A DNA stretch of 64,000 bases from Alphaproteobacteria bacterium (GTDB lineage Bacteria; Pseudomonadota; Alphaproteobacteria; Micropepsales; Micropepsaceae), in the NCBI GenBank assembly GCA_016783965.1, contig JADHVO010000007.1:1-64000 (forward strand). Reading direction: 5' to 3'. Positions within the stretch are counted from its first letter, which is position 1, and every line of letters begins with the position of its first letter. The notes beneath the pieces were generated by a model. The model was not told the DNA's origin. It was given only the letters and a program-made list of their open reading frames with translations, and searched no databases. The translations under genes and the position numbers were made by a program. This document shows positions 53,455-62,649 of the stretch, piece after piece.

Positions 53455-54009
53455 ATGGTGTCGGTGCTGGTCCGGAACTGGTGGGCCTTTCTCATCCGCG
53501 GGCTGCTCGCAATCGCGTTCGGCCTGATCGCGTTCTTCGAGCCCGGGGTGACGATGCTGTCCCTGGTGCTGGTGTTCGCCGCCTACGCCACGGTCGACGG
53601 CATCTTTGGCATTGTCGCCGCCGTCCGCGCCGCCAGCCAGCACGAGCGCTGGATCTGGCTCGCCGTCGAGGGCGTAGTCAGCGTGATCGCCGGCATCGCC
53701 GCCGTCGCCATGCCAGGCCTGACCGTCGTCGTGTTCGTCACCTTGCTCGCCATCTGGGCCCTGATCACCGGCGCCCTCATGCTGTTTTCCGCCTTCCGCG
53801 TCGACGCCGATCACGGCCGCTGGTGGTTGGCGCTGGGCGGCGTCGCTTCCCTGGTCTATGGGGCGCTGCTCATCATCGCTCCGATGATAGGCGCGCTGGT
53901 CCTGACGTGGTGGATCGGCGCCTATGCGCTGGTGTTCGGCGTGATGATGCTGATCTTCGCCTTCCGCCTGCGCAGCAAGGCGCACACGCTGAGCGCCGCT
54001 GCCGTCTGA
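53455..54009 (+). CDS. HdeD family membrane protein
   Basis: A 184-residue protein with six short helices in three DUF308 pairs: RNWWAFLIRGLLAIAFGLIAFFEPG, WLAVEGVVSVIAGIAAVAMPG and WWLALGGVASLVYGALLIIAP. HdeD in E. coli is an acid-stress membrane protein; the precise role is open. GGAGG-like GGAGGAT lies before the ATG. It converges with the DMT transporter gene. Confidence 0.85.
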   Translation: MVSVLVRNWWAFLIRGLLAIAFGLIAFFEPGVTMLSLVLVFAAYATVDGIFGIVAAVRAASQHERWIWLAVEGVVSVIAGIAAVAMPGLTVVVFVTLLAIWALITGALMLFSAFRVDADHGRWWLALGGVASLVYGALLIIAPMIGALVLTWWIGAYALVFGVMMLIFAFRLRSKAHTLSAAAV

Positions 54010-54013
54010 GCGA

Positions 54014-54847
54014 TCACATTTGCAGAAGAACGGCGCCGCAGGCGATCGCGCCCGCGGCGATCCAGCGGCGTACGGTCATGTGCTCGCCGAGGAAGCTCAT
54101 CGCCAGCGCAGTGCCGAACAGCACCGAGGTCTCGCGCAGCGCCGCCAGTTGCGCCGTCGCGCCGAACCGGTATGCCAGCATCGCCGAGCCATAAGTCGTT
54201 ATGGAAAGCGCGCCCAGCAGCACGCCGAGCTTCCATTGCCGCCGCGCCTCGATCAGCACTGCCCGCCCGCGGATGCCCGGCGCGGTCAGAAGCACCGAAA
54301 ACCCGTGCGCCACGAAGAACCACAGCACATAGGTCAGCGGTTCCGGCACCGCCCGCACGCCCGACGCATCGATCAGGGTGTAGATGCCGATGGTCAGCCC
54401 GGTCGCCAGCGCAAACGCCAGCCCCTTCATGGCGCCGTCGGTCGCGCGATGCGACAGCCCGATCGCGATCACGCCGCCGCAGACCATCAGGATGCCGGCG
54501 ATCTCCGCCCATCCCGGCCGCTCGCCCAGCAGCAGGATCGCACCCAGCGCGGTGAACAGCGGCCCCGTACCGCGCGCCACCGGATAGACGGCCGAGAACG
54601 CCGCGCTCTCATACGACCTGACGAGCAGCAACTCGTACAGTGCATGCACGACCGCTGTGGCGACCAGGAACCAGATCGCGCGCCCGCTCGGCAACGGCAG
54701 AAAGAACAGGGCGGGCGTCACCAGCACCGCGCTGAACACGCCGATCAGCAACCGCATGGCGTATTTGTCGTCGGCGCGCTTGGTCAGCACGTTGACCACG
54801 GCATGCACGGCGGCGGAGAGGAAGATCAGAATGAGCGCAGAGGTCAC
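54014..54847 (-). CDS. EamA/DMT family transporter
   Basis: A 277-residue ten-helix permease with two EamA repeats (AVYPVARGTGPLFTALGAILLLGERPGWAE ends the first, TSVLFGTALAMSFLGEHMT the second). Only distantly similar to the DMT protein at 26 kb. Substrate unknown. It is divergent from the D-threonine aldolase-like gene with a 67-base gap. Confidence 0.85.
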   Translation of the reverse strand: MTSALILIFLSAAVHAVVNVLTKRADDKYAMRLLIGVFSAVLVTPALFFLPLPSGRAIWFLVATAVVHALYELLLVRSYESAAFSAVYPVARGTGPLFTALGAILLLGERPGWAEIAGILMVCGGVIAIGLSHRATDGAMKGLAFALATGLTIGIYTLIDASGVRAVPEPLTYVLWFFVAHGFSVLLTAPGIRGRAVLIEARRQWKLGVLLGALSITTYGSAMLAYRFGATAQLAALRETSVLFGTALAMSFLGEHMTVRRWIAAGAIACGAVLLQM

Positions 54848-54914
54848 TGAAGGACCTTATAATGGGCCGCCGTCTGCGCAATACTCGTGGGCATCACCTC
54901 GCTGCACGGGAAGC

Positions 54915-56048
54915 ATGGCCTCGCTCAACGAACCCCTGATCGGCGTCCCCGGCGGACGCGCCAAATTGCAGACACCCGCGCTGGTGATCGACCTCGATGC
55001 GTTCGAGCGCAACCTCGCCGCGATGGTCGCGCATGCAAAGCGCGTGGGTATCGGCCTGCGCCCGCACGCCAAGACCCACAAGTCGGCGGAGATCGCGCGC
55101 CGTCAGATCGCGGCCGGCGCCAACGGCATCTGCTGCGCCAAGTTGGGCGAGGCCGAAGCACTCGCGGCACAGGGCATCGACTCCATCCTGCTGACGTCTC
55201 CGGTTGTCACCGACGCAGGCATTGCCCGCCTGATGACGCTCAACGCCCGTATCGGCGAGCTGATCGTCGTCACGGACAACGCCATCGTCGCTGCACGCCT
55301 GGACGCCGCCGCACAAGCGGCGGGCACGGTGCTCAAGGTCCTGGTCGACATTGACCCCGGCATGAGCCGCACCGGCATTCGCGCCGCGCTCGCACCCGCA
55401 CTGGTCGCGCAGGTGGCGGAAGCCGGGGGCCTCGCATACCTCGGCCTGCAATGCTACGCGGGCCAGGTCCAGCACATGGAATCGCCCAACGAGCGCCGCG
55501 ACGCCTCGCTGAAGGCGCTCAAGGAACTCGGCGAGCTGCGCGATACGCTCGCGAAGGCTGGCCACGCGCCGAAAATTCTCTCCGGCGGCGGCACGGGCAC
55601 GTTCGACATCGATCCCGACGCCCGCGTCCTGACCGAACTCCAGGTCGGCTCCTACATCTTCATGGACAAGCAGTACAACGACGTGTGGGAGAAGCCCGGC
55701 GACCGCCTGCCATTCGAGACCTCACTCTATGTGCAGTCCACGGTGATCAGCGCCAACCGGCCCGGCCTCGCCACCACCGACGCGGGCCTCAAATCTTTCG
55801 CCACCGACGCCGGCCCGCCATTCCTCAAGTCCGGCGCACCCGAAGGGGCGGTCTATTTCTTCTTCGGCGACGAGCAAGGCGGCATCACCTATCCCCGCGA
55901 CGGCGCCCAATTGCAGCCGGGTGACGTCGTAAGCTGCGTCGTTCCCCACTGCGATCCGACGGTGAACCTGTACGACCGCTATCACTGCGTGCGCGGCGAC
56001 ACGCTGGAAGCCATCTGGTCAGTGGATGGAAGAGGCCGCTCCGCCTGA
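54915..56048 (+). CDS. D-threonine aldolase / D-serine dehydratase-like (fold III PLP enzyme)
   Basis: A 377-residue alanine-racemase-fold enzyme: PLP lysine in RPHAKTHKS, KVLVDIDPGMSRTGI, SGGGTGTFDID and the C-terminal metal site motif VVPHCDPTVNLYD with adjacent His and Cys. Family members split D-threonine to glycine and acetaldehyde or dehydrate D-serine; the sequence does not settle which. The ATG (MASLNEP) is chosen; a longer frame extends antiparallel into the transporter gene. Confidence 0.85.
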   Translation: MASLNEPLIGVPGGRAKLQTPALVIDLDAFERNLAAMVAHAKRVGIGLRPHAKTHKSAEIARRQIAAGANGICCAKLGEAEALAAQGIDSILLTSPVVTDAGIARLMTLNARIGELIVVTDNAIVAARLDAAAQAAGTVLKVLVDIDPGMSRTGIRAALAPALVAQVAEAGGLAYLGLQCYAGQVQHMESPNERRDASLKALKELGELRDTLAKAGHAPKILSGGGTGTFDIDPDARVLTELQVGSYIFMDKQYNDVWEKPGDRLPFETSLYVQSTVISANRPGLATTDAGLKSFATDAGPPFLKSGAPEGAVYFFFGDEQGGITYPRDGAQLQPGDVVSCVVPHCDPTVNLYDRYHCVRGDTLEAIWSVDGRGRSA

Positions 56049-56173
56049 CCCGGGCGCGAAACCTCAGCGAGCGTGTGGACTTAGCCTGTGATCGTTCGGT
56101 TGACGATCGCATTCATGTGCGGTTCAGCCAGAGGACGCCATTGTCATCCTCGGCCACGCGAAAGAGGAGTGAC

Positions 56174-56689
56174 ATGAACATCATCAAGAAGGCGGCGCTC
56201 GGTCTGGCCATGCTGGCGGGCGCCACGGCACTGACCACAACGGCCGCGGATGCGCGCGTCACCGTGGGCTTCAGCTTCGGTGGACCCGGCTACTACTACG
56301 GTCCGGGTTACTACGGACCCGCCTATTACGGCGGCTACTACGGCAACGTCTGCGATCCCTACAGCCGCTGGTACGACCCCTATCGCTGCGATGCCTACGG
56401 CGACGACTACTCCGACTACTACAACGGGCCGGTCTTCATCGACGGTATCTGGCTGAACGGTGGCTATCGCTCGCGCTGGTACGGCGGTCACAGGCAGTTC
56501 TACTACAACAACAGCTGGCGCGGTGGCTCGGGCTGGAACCACGGCGGCTTCAGCCACGGCGGCGGCCACTGGGACGGCGGCGACCACCACTGGGACGGTG
56601 GTGACCACCATTGGGACCGCGGCGACCACCATTGGGACGGCGGCGACCACTGGGACGGCGGCGGCCATTGGGGCGGTCATCACCACTGA
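56174..56689 (+). CDS. Exported Gly/His/Trp/Tyr-rich repeat protein
   Basis: A 171-residue protein with a signal peptide cut after ADA, a Gly/Tyr-rich middle (GPGYYYGPGYYGP) and a C-terminal tail made of about six GGDHHWD-type repeats. It resembles low-complexity cell-envelope proteins; His-rich repeats may bind metal. GAGGAG lies 6 bases before the ATG. No catalytic domain is seen. Confidence 0.7.
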   Translation: MNIIKKAALGLAMLAGATALTTTAADARVTVGFSFGGPGYYYGPGYYGPAYYGGYYGNVCDPYSRWYDPYRCDAYGDDYSDYYNGPVFIDGIWLNGGYRSRWYGGHRQFYYNNSWRGGSGWNHGGFSHGGGHWDGGDHHWDGGDHHWDRGDHHWDGGDHWDGGGHWGGHHH

Positions 56690-56692
56690 TCT

Positions 56693-56719
56693 CATGACGC
56701 CTTGAGTAAGGGCGTCATG
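56693..56719 (+). repeat. Inverted repeat after the GGDHHWD gene
   Basis: A perfect 9-bp stem (CATGACGCC with GGCGTCATG) with a 9-base loop lies directly after the stop, without a T-run. Confidence 0.4.
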
Positions 56720-56725
56720 CAGCAG

Positions 56726-56760
56726 CGGCTCCCGGTGTCCCAAGCGCCGGGGGCCGTTTG
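56726..56760 (+). terminator. Likely terminator of the GGDHHWD gene
   Basis: A 10-bp stem (56726-56735 with 56747-56756, one G-T pair) is followed by TTTGC. It is the second hairpin after the stop and the better terminator candidate. Confidence 0.5.
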
Positions 56761-56887
56761 CATCCTGGGCGGGCGGCTTTCGGAAACTTTCGGTCCGCAA
56801 TCGCATGCGATCCGCAACGCGCCTTGATTGAGTTTTGCAGGGCAGGGTGCGTATTTTCCCGCGCGTTCAGCGGGAAGGATTCGTCCA

Positions 56888-58006
56888 ATGCGCATCGGCG
56901 TTCCGAAGGAAATCAAGAATCACGAATACCGCGTCGGCATGACGCCGCCTGCCGTGCGCGAACTCACCTCACGCGGCCACGAGGTCTTCGTCGAAACGAA
57001 CGCCGGCGAAGGCATCGGTCTTCACGACGAGCTGTACGAGCGCGTTGGCGCGAAGATTCTCAAATCCGCCGACGAAGTGTTCGGGACCACCGACATGATC
57101 GTGAAGGTCAAGGAACCCCAGCCGGTCGAGATCAAGCGCCTGAGGCCCGGCCAGGTTCTTTTCACCTACCTCCACCTCGCACCCGACCCCGAGCAGACCA
57201 GGGGACTGCTCGACAGCGGTGTCGTCGGCATCGCCTATGAGACCGTGACAGACGCGCGCGGTGGCCTTCCGCTGCTTGCACCCATGAGCGAAGTCGCCGG
57301 ACGCATGTCGATCCAGGCCGGCGCGCACTGCCTCGAAATCGCGCAAGGTGGCCGCGGCCAGTTGCTGGGCGGCGTTCCCGGCGTTCCGGCTGCGAAGGTC
57401 GTCGTGCTCGGTGGCGGGGTCGTCGGCACCAACGCGGCGCGCATGGCCATGGGTCTGGAAGCCCATGTCATCATCCTCGACGTCTCGCTGGCCCGGCTGA
57501 AGGAACTCGACGAGCAGTTCGGCTCGCGCATGCACACCCTGTATTCGACGATCGACGCGATCGAAGAGCAGGTGGTGAGCGCCGATCTCGTCATCGGCGG
57601 CGTCCTGCTACCCGGCGCCGCCGCACCCAAGCTGATCACCCGCAACATGGTCAGCCAGATGAAGAAGGGCTCGGTGATCGTCGACGTGGCCATCGACCAG
57701 GGCGGTTGCGCCGAGACCAGCCATCCCACGACCCACGCCGACCCGACCTATGTCGTGGACGACGTGGTGCACTACTGCGTGGCCAATATGCCGGGCGCGG
57801 TGGCCCGCACCTCGACCTTCGCCCTCAACAACGCGACGCTCCCTTTTACTATCGCGCTGGCGGAGCAGGGCGCCGAGGCCGCGATGCGCCGGAACCCGCA
57901 TCTGCGGGCCGGTCTCAACGTCTACAAGCACAGCCTGACCTACAAGGCGGTCGGTGACGCGCAGAAGCTGCCCTCGAAGGACGCAGAGGACATCATCGGC
58001 ATGTGA
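56888..58006 (+). CDS. ald: Alanine dehydrogenase
   Basis: A 372-residue enzyme: [20 protein letters not shown] start, catalytic-region ATYETV-like [27 protein letters not shown]-binding [16 protein letters not shown] and [22 protein letters not shown]. It interconverts L-alanine and pyruvate with NAD. Full family length and all signatures are present. GAAGGA precedes the ATG by 8 bases. Confidence 0.96.
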   Translation: MRIGVPKEIKNHEYRVGMTPPAVRELTSRGHEVFVETNAGEGIGLHDELYERVGAKILKSADEVFGTTDMIVKVKEPQPVEIKRLRPGQVLFTYLHLAPDPEQTRGLLDSGVVGIAYETVTDARGGLPLLAPMSEVAGRMSIQAGAHCLEIAQGGRGQLLGGVPGVPAAKVVVLGGGVVGTNAARMAMGLEAHVIILDVSLARLKELDEQFGSRMHTLYSTIDAIEEQVVSADLVIGGVLLPGAAAPKLITRNMVSQMKKGSVIVDVAIDQGGCAETSHPTTHADPTYVVDDVVHYCVANMPGAVARTSTFALNNATLPFTIALAEQGAEAAMRRNPHLRAGLNVYKHSLTYKAVGDAQKLPSKDAEDIIGM

Positions 58007-58025
58007 GCCGAAGCTGTGATCACCG

Positions 58026-58475
58026 TTATGGATGATTGCAGCTCAGGTCGCCTTCCGCGCAGTTCGCCTGTGCCTTGAGCTGCTTGACCCGCTCCGCCGC
58101 AAGCGCGCCGGTGCAGTTCGTCAGCATCGTCGAGTGGATCGTGCCGCCGGTGGTCAGGTTGTTCTCATACGCGCATTCGGCATCGGCAAAGGCATGCCAG
58201 GCGCGCTGTGAGGCCTGGAGCAGCTTCCTGTTCGGCGCGTCGTATTTGGCATAGAGCTGGTTGTAGAGCGTGACCATCTCCATGTAGGTCTTCTTCGCGT
58301 CGCGCCCAGCGCAGACGTTCATTGCGAAGGTTGTGTCTGCGTTCTTGCAGTCCTTCACCGACGGGTCGTCCCGCCAGGACACGATTGGATCGTTCAGCAC
58401 CGGATCGAGCCCTGCCGCGCCCGCCGCCGTCAGTCCCAGCGCCACAACCGCCGCGCCCAGCCACATCGCTTTCAT
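58026..58475 (-). CDS. LprI-like (DUF1311) exported protein 1
   Basis: A 149-residue protein with a signal peptide (MKAMWLGAAVVALGLTAAG) and a DUF1311/lysozyme-inhibitor LprI-type domain: CKNADTTFAMNVCAGRDAKKTYMEM, LLQASQRAWHAFADAECAYE and TNCTGALAAERVKQL. The six or so Cys probably form disulfides. GGGGGGA precedes the ATG; another ATG two codons earlier overlaps it. LprI-type proteins can inhibit lysozyme, but activity cannot be judged here. Confidence 0.75.
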   Translation of the reverse strand: MKAMWLGAAVVALGLTAAGAAGLDPVLNDPIVSWRDDPSVKDCKNADTTFAMNVCAGRDAKKTYMEMVTLYNQLYAKYDAPNRKLLQASQRAWHAFADAECAYENNLTTGGTIHSTMLTNCTGALAAERVKQLKAQANCAEGDLSCNHP

Positions 58476-58591
58476 GTGCATCCCCCCGCAATGACCGCCC
58501 GCATGACATCTCCGCCGCGTGGCGGTTTCGCGGCGGAATGCAGCCTAAGGCGGCGATCTTTCGCCGCCCACGCCCATTTTCGCACCGGTCG

Positions 58592-58951
58592 TCAGTTCTG
58601 ACCCTGCTGGAGCTGCTTGGTCCGCGCCTTGGTCAGGGTCGTCAGGCAGCCGTTGTAGACCAGCGGGTAGATGCTGCCGCCTTCGTTCTCGACGTTCTCG
58701 TACTTGCACTCATCGTCGCGAAAACTGATCCAGTCGCGCTGCGCCGCCTTCAGCAGCGCCTGGCTTTGCGCGTCGAGCCCGTGCATCACCTGCTTGTAGA
58801 CGCGATTGAGCTCGGAATCGGCGCGCTCGTAATCGGCTTCGGCGCAGCGGTTCATGGCCTGTTGGGCCTGCGGGTTGGTGCAGTCGTCGGCGCGGGCCGG
58901 CGCCGCCGCCAGAAGCAGCGGCAGCGCGGCGATCAGTATCGCCCGTTTCAC
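58592..58951 (-). CDS. LprI-like (DUF1311) exported protein 2
   Basis: A 119-residue relative of the previous protein with a signal peptide (GTG start, VKRAILIAALPLLLAAAPARA) and the DUF1311 pattern CTNPQAQQAMNRCAEADYERAD, LLKAAQRDWISFRDDECKYE. The GTG overlaps the stop of the SDR gene (GTGA), with GGAG 7 bases upstream, so the two are translationally coupled. Confidence 0.75.
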   Translation of the reverse strand: MKRAILIAALPLLLAAAPARADDCTNPQAQQAMNRCAEADYERADSELNRVYKQVMHGLDAQSQALLKAAQRDWISFRDDECKYENVENEGGSIYPLVYNGCLTTLTKARTKQLQQGQN

Positions 58952-59712
58952 GCGAGTGCTCCGCCATCCACGATGATCGACTGGCCAGTCATCCACGCGC
59001 CTGCGCGGCTTGCCAGGAACACCGCGGCGCCCGCGATGTCGTCAGGCTCGCCCAGGCGGCGGAGCGGATTGCCGGCAGAAGAGCGGCGCTCGGCTTCCGG
59101 CGTGTCCCACAGCGCGCGGGCGAAGTCGGTCTTCACGAGGCCGGGCGCAATGCAGTTCACGCGAATGTTGTTGGGCCCGTTCTCATAGGCCAGGTTGCGC
59201 GCCAGTTGCAGGTCGGCCGCCTTGGAGATGCAGTAGGTGCCGATCACGGTCGATCCTCGATAACCGCCGACCGACGACACAATGATGATGGAACCATCCT
59301 TTTTCTCGATCATGTCCGGCAGCACCATCTGCGCCAGCCAGTGGTTCGACTTGATGTTCGCCGACAGGATCTTGTCGAAGGCACTGTCGTCGATCTTCGA
59401 CATCGGGCCATAGGCGGGGTTCAACGCCGCGTTGCATACCAGGATGTCGATCTTGCCGAACCGCTTGTGCGTCTCGTCGACCAGCTGCTGGAGCTGCTCC
59501 TTGTAGTTGATGTTGCACGGAATCGGCACCGCGACTTTCGCGCCACGCTCCTTGTTGATGTCGTCGGCGACCTTCTCGCAGGCGTCTGCCTTGCGCGATG
59601 AGATCACAACCTTGGCGCCGTGCTCGGCCATGCGGTGGGCGATTGCCTCGCCGATGCCCTTGGTCGAGCCGGTGATGAGCGCCACTTTGCCGCTGAGATC
59701 GAACAGATTCAT
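58948..59712 (-). CDS. Short-chain dehydrogenase/reductase (SDR)
   Basis: A 254-residue classical SDR: nucleotide loop TGSTKGIG (15-22), NAA motif CNAALNP, catalytic Ser in IIVSSVGG and YxxxK as YCISK, C-terminal SGQ-like MTGQSIIVDGG. An Arg (SSRKAD) after strand 2 suggests NADP. Substrate unknown. It precedes and overlaps the LprI-like gene. Confidence 0.92.
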   Translation of the reverse strand: MNLFDLSGKVALITGSTKGIGEAIAHRMAEHGAKVVISSRKADACEKVADDINKERGAKVAVPIPCNINYKEQLQQLVDETHKRFGKIDILVCNAALNPAYGPMSKIDDSAFDKILSANIKSNHWLAQMVLPDMIEKKDGSIIIVSSVGGYRGSTVIGTYCISKAADLQLARNLAYENGPNNIRVNCIAPGLVKTDFARALWDTPEAERRSSAGNPLRRLGEPDDIAGAAVFLASRAGAWMTGQSIIVDGGALA

Positions 59713-59820
59713 TTCCCCACCTGTGTTGTTATCGAATTTCGTGCGTTCTCTTTAGCAGGGGCAGACCGAAACGGCCAAATTGCCGCCCCAAATTCCAAAG
59801 AAATTCCTGACGGATCGCCC

Positions 59821-60483
59821 ATGAACACGATGATCTTGCGCCTCCTGAAACTCGCTGCGCCTGCTCTGGCACTCGCGCTGGCCGCCTGCGCGGGCGAGCC
59901 GCGGCCGATGTTCGAGCCGCCCCCGCCGATCCGTGAAAGCCGCGAAGAGGCGCCCCCGCCGCGCCATCTGCCGCCGCCGGCCGCGCACCGCCCGTCCCGT
60001 TCGCCTGCGGAACACACCGTCGCACCGAACGGCCCGCAGGGTCCGCTCCTGGTGGCCAAGGTCGAGTCCTACATGGACGCATTGGAGACCGACCTGCGCC
60101 GCCACGTGCATGGCGCCGTGATCGCGCGCCAGGGCAACAACATCAATCTGGTGATCACCAACGACAAGTTGTTCAGCGCCGATGGCGGGGTGAATGGCGA
60201 CGACATCTTGGAGCCGCTGGGCGCCGTTCTGCGCGGCTATGTGCACACCACGGTGGCCGTCAGCGGATATACCGATACCGCCGGCGCGCCGGACAGGAAT
60301 CTCGCGGTGTCTCAGAAGCGCGCGCGCTCCATCGCGGACGCTCTGGCGCATGAGGGTGTGCAGGCCAACCGCATTTCTGCCCAGGGCTATGGCGAAACGC
60401 ATCTGCGCATCGCCACCGGCGACAACAGAAGCGAACCGCGCAATCGCCGCATCGAGATTCTGCTCAAGGCGCTTCCCGGCTGA
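59821..60483 (+). CDS. OmpA-family lipoprotein
   Basis: A 220-residue lipoprotein with lipobox LAAC (Cys about 23), a Pro-rich linker (35-70) and a C-terminal OmpA peptidoglycan-binding domain (about 105-218: VAVSGYTDTAGAPDRNLAVSQKRA and GYGETHLRIAT... NRRIEILL). It likely tethers the outer membrane to peptidoglycan. ATG chosen at MNTMILR. Confidence 0.88.
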   Translation: MNTMILRLLKLAAPALALALAACAGEPRPMFEPPPPIRESREEAPPPRHLPPPAAHRPSRSPAEHTVAPNGPQGPLLVAKVESYMDALETDLRRHVHGAVIARQGNNINLVITNDKLFSADGGVNGDDILEPLGAVLRGYVHTTVAVSGYTDTAGAPDRNLAVSQKRARSIADALAHEGVQANRISAQGYGETHLRIATGDNRSEPRNRRIEILLKALPG

Positions 60484-60592
60484 CCTTCTGCCCGGCTTTG
60501 CCTTCTGAAAGTGCTGCGTACGGCGTAAAGCGGCGGCTTGCGCCGTCACGCGAACTCGTATCCCCTGTCGGCAGCCATCGAGGGGAAACGCC

Positions 60593-61306
60593 ATGAAATT
60601 CCGTACACTGATCGTATCCGCGGCCGTGCTTGCCACCGCCGCGTTCGCTGCAGACTCACCGCCTGCCGCGCCCATGCTGGTCCGCGGCACGATAGCCAGC
60701 ATCGACGCCAAATCCGTCACCATCACCAGGACGGACGGCACGGCGGTGACCGGTGCGATCGGCGCGACAACGCGCTTCGCCGCGGTAGAACCGCGCCGCT
60801 TCGACCAGATCAAGGCGACGGACTTCGTCGGTATCACGTCCTCGCCCGGTCCCAACGGCACGCTGATGGCGGAAGAGATCCATATCCTTCCCGTCCACGT
60901 CGGCGAAGGCTCGTATCCCTGGGATCACCATCCCGATAGTGCGCAGAAGGCAGGCAGCATGACCAACGGAACAGTCGCGGTGGCCGGACCCGCCAAGGCC
61001 GGCAGCATGACCAACGGCACGATTACCACCGCCGGCGGCATGACGCTGAAGGTGACGTATCACGGCTCGGCTATCGTCGACGGCAAGTGCGTCGGCTTCG
61101 CCGCGATGGGCGGCACCAATCCGTGCACCGGCGTTGCCGACGTCGCGGTTTCGCCGACCACGCAGATCGTCGCCATCGTGCCCGCGAAGCCGTCCGATGC
61201 CAAAGCCGGCCTCGCTGTGTTCGCCAGCGTGATGAACGGCCCCGACGGAAAGCCCGTTGTCGCCTCGATGGTTCTGGAGAAGAACGGAGTCAAGCCGCCG
61301 ATGTAG
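60593..61306 (+). CDS. Exported DUF5666-like protein
   Basis: A 237-residue protein with a signal peptide (MKFRTLIVSAAVLATAAFA) and a small beta-barrel-like domain (VRGTIASIDAKSVTITRTDGTAVTGAI) as in DUF5666. A KAGSMTNGT segment occurs twice (about residues 118-126 and 135-143). GAGGGG precedes the ATG. Function unknown; single His cluster YPWDHHPD may bind metal. Confidence 0.65.
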   Translation: MKFRTLIVSAAVLATAAFAADSPPAAPMLVRGTIASIDAKSVTITRTDGTAVTGAIGATTRFAAVEPRRFDQIKATDFVGITSSPGPNGTLMAEEIHILPVHVGEGSYPWDHHPDSAQKAGSMTNGTVAVAGPAKAGSMTNGTITTAGGMTLKVTYHGSAIVDGKCVGFAAMGGTNPCTGVADVAVSPTTQIVAIVPAKPSDAKAGLAVFASVMNGPDGKPVVASMVLEKNGVKPPM

Positions 61307-61401
61307 GTTCACGATCCGGTGAGGCGCCGCATACTGTGGTGGGCGTCTCACGACTGTCGCCAGCAGGCTGCTAGTCTCTCGACCGCAACAGGGAGGCAGG
61401 C

Positions 61402-61707
61402 ATGTCGACCAAGAAGTTCCTCTATCTCTATTTCGGCGGTAACGCGCCCAAGTCGGCGGAAGAAGGCCAGAAGGTCATGCAGGCCTGGATGGCCTATTTT
61501 GGCAAGATGGGCGACAAGATTGTCGATGGCGGTGCGCCGCTCGGCCCGCATCGCGCCGTAGGCGGCGCTGCAAGCGCGAAGCCCAGCGGCTATTCGATCG
61601 TCAATGCAGCCAGCTTGGACGAGGCGGTGAGATTCACCGATGGCCATCCGCACCTGATGGCGGGCGGCTCCATCGAGGTCTGCGAAACCCAACCGATTCC
61701 GATGTAA
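61402..61707 (+). CDS. YCII-related protein
   Basis: A 101-residue dimeric alpha-beta-barrel-type protein: KKFLYLYFGG, a small helix WMAYFGKMGDKIVDGGAPLGP and the C-terminal HPHLMAGGSIEVCETQPIPM with conserved His. YCII-type proteins may act in small-molecule or antibiotic breakdown; function here unknown. GGGAGG precedes the ATG. Confidence 0.85.
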   Translation: MSTKKFLYLYFGGNAPKSAEEGQKVMQAWMAYFGKMGDKIVDGGAPLGPHRAVGGAASAKPSGYSIVNAASLDEAVRFTDGHPHLMAGGSIEVCETQPIPM

Positions 61708-61712
61708 CGGCC

Positions 61713-62132
61713 GTGCGCGCCTTCGCTCACGAGCGATTCTCCGAGAGGGTGCAGCTCACGCCGGAGATCGTGTCTGCCCAGGCGCGTGCCGTGGGTGACA
61801 CCAACCCGGTGCATCACGATGCGCAACTCGCGGCCGCCACCCGTTTCGGCCGCCGCATTGCCAGCGGCACGCACACCACCGCCCTGTTGCTCGCCCTGAC
61901 CGCGTCGCACTTCTCCAGGTCGTGCGCGATGGTCGGCCTCGAGTTCTGGGTGCGCTTCAGGAAGGCCATCCTGGCCGACGAGCAGATCACGCTCGAATGG
62001 CTCGTGATCAAGGTCACGCCGAACGCACGCCTCGGCGGCGACATCGTCGAGTTGCGCGGCCGCATCCGCAACCAGGCCGGCGAGACCGCGCTCGGCGCCA
62101 AGGGCCGGGTGCTGGTGACCGACCGGCTCTGA
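61713..62132 (+). CDS. MaoC-like (R-hydratase-type hotdog) protein
   Basis: A 139-residue hotdog domain with D-x4-HHD pattern (VGDTNPVHHDAQLAAATRFGRRIASGTHT), the hydration motif of MaoC/PhaJ-type enoyl-CoA hydratases, and WVRFRKAILADEQITLEW. GTG start 5 bases after the YCII stop; ribosome site is weak, so the start is open. Ends against the convergent peroxidase gene. Confidence 0.85.
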   Translation: MRAFAHERFSERVQLTPEIVSAQARAVGDTNPVHHDAQLAAATRFGRRIASGTHTTALLLALTASHFSRSCAMVGLEFWVRFRKAILADEQITLEWLVIKVTPNARLGGDIVELRGRIRNQAGETALGAKGRVLVTDRL

Positions 62133-62615
62133 CTATTTCGCCAGAGCCTTGTCGATTTCCGCGTTCATCGCCGCATCGTCCGGCGTGGTGCGCGGGCCGA
62201 ACACGCAGGCGATCGAGCCATCCTTGTTGATCAGGTATTTGTGGAAGTTCCATTTGGGGGCCGCGTCTTCGCCCAGCTCGCCCGCGAGCCATTTGTACAT
62301 CGGATGCGCGTTCGACCCGATCACGTCTTCCTTTGCCGTCATCGGGAAGTCGACGCCGAAGCGCGTCTCGCAGAAGGTCTTGATCTCGCCCTCCGTGCCC
62401 GGCTCCTGCGCGCCGAAATTGTTCGCCGGCACCCCAAGCACGACGAGGCCCTTGCCCTTCTTGTCCTTCCAGAGTTGCTCCAGCCCGGCATATTGCGGCG
62501 TCAGCCCGCACTGGCTCGCGACATTCACCACCAGCACCGCCTTGCCCTTGAACTGCGACATCGGCAGGTCGCCGCCTTCGATGCCCCTGAACTTGAAATC
62601 GTGTGCCGTCGTCAT
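62133..62615 (-). CDS. Glutathione peroxidase (Cys type)
   Basis: A 160-residue thioredoxin-fold peroxidase: catalytic Cys 36 in NVASQCGLT, VLGVPANNFGAQEPG with the catalytic Gln, and WNFHKYLINKDG with the catalytic Trp. Bacterial GPX proteins usually use thioredoxin. It reduces hydroperoxides. Length and motifs are typical. Confidence 0.93.
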   Translation of the reverse strand: MTTAHDFKFRGIEGGDLPMSQFKGKAVLVVNVASQCGLTPQYAGLEQLWKDKKGKGLVVLGVPANNFGAQEPGTEGEIKTFCETRFGVDFPMTAKEDVIGSNAHPMYKWLAGELGEDAAPKWNFHKYLINKDGSIACVFGPRTTPDDAAMNAEIDKALAK

Positions 62616-62649
62616 GGCCGTCCTCCGGAAAGTCCGCCGCGATTAAAGG

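Noticed and set aside
56300..56690. Repeats of the GGDHHWD gene as a CRISPR-like array
   Set aside because: Units are in frame, vary in length and have no spacers; they encode protein repeats.
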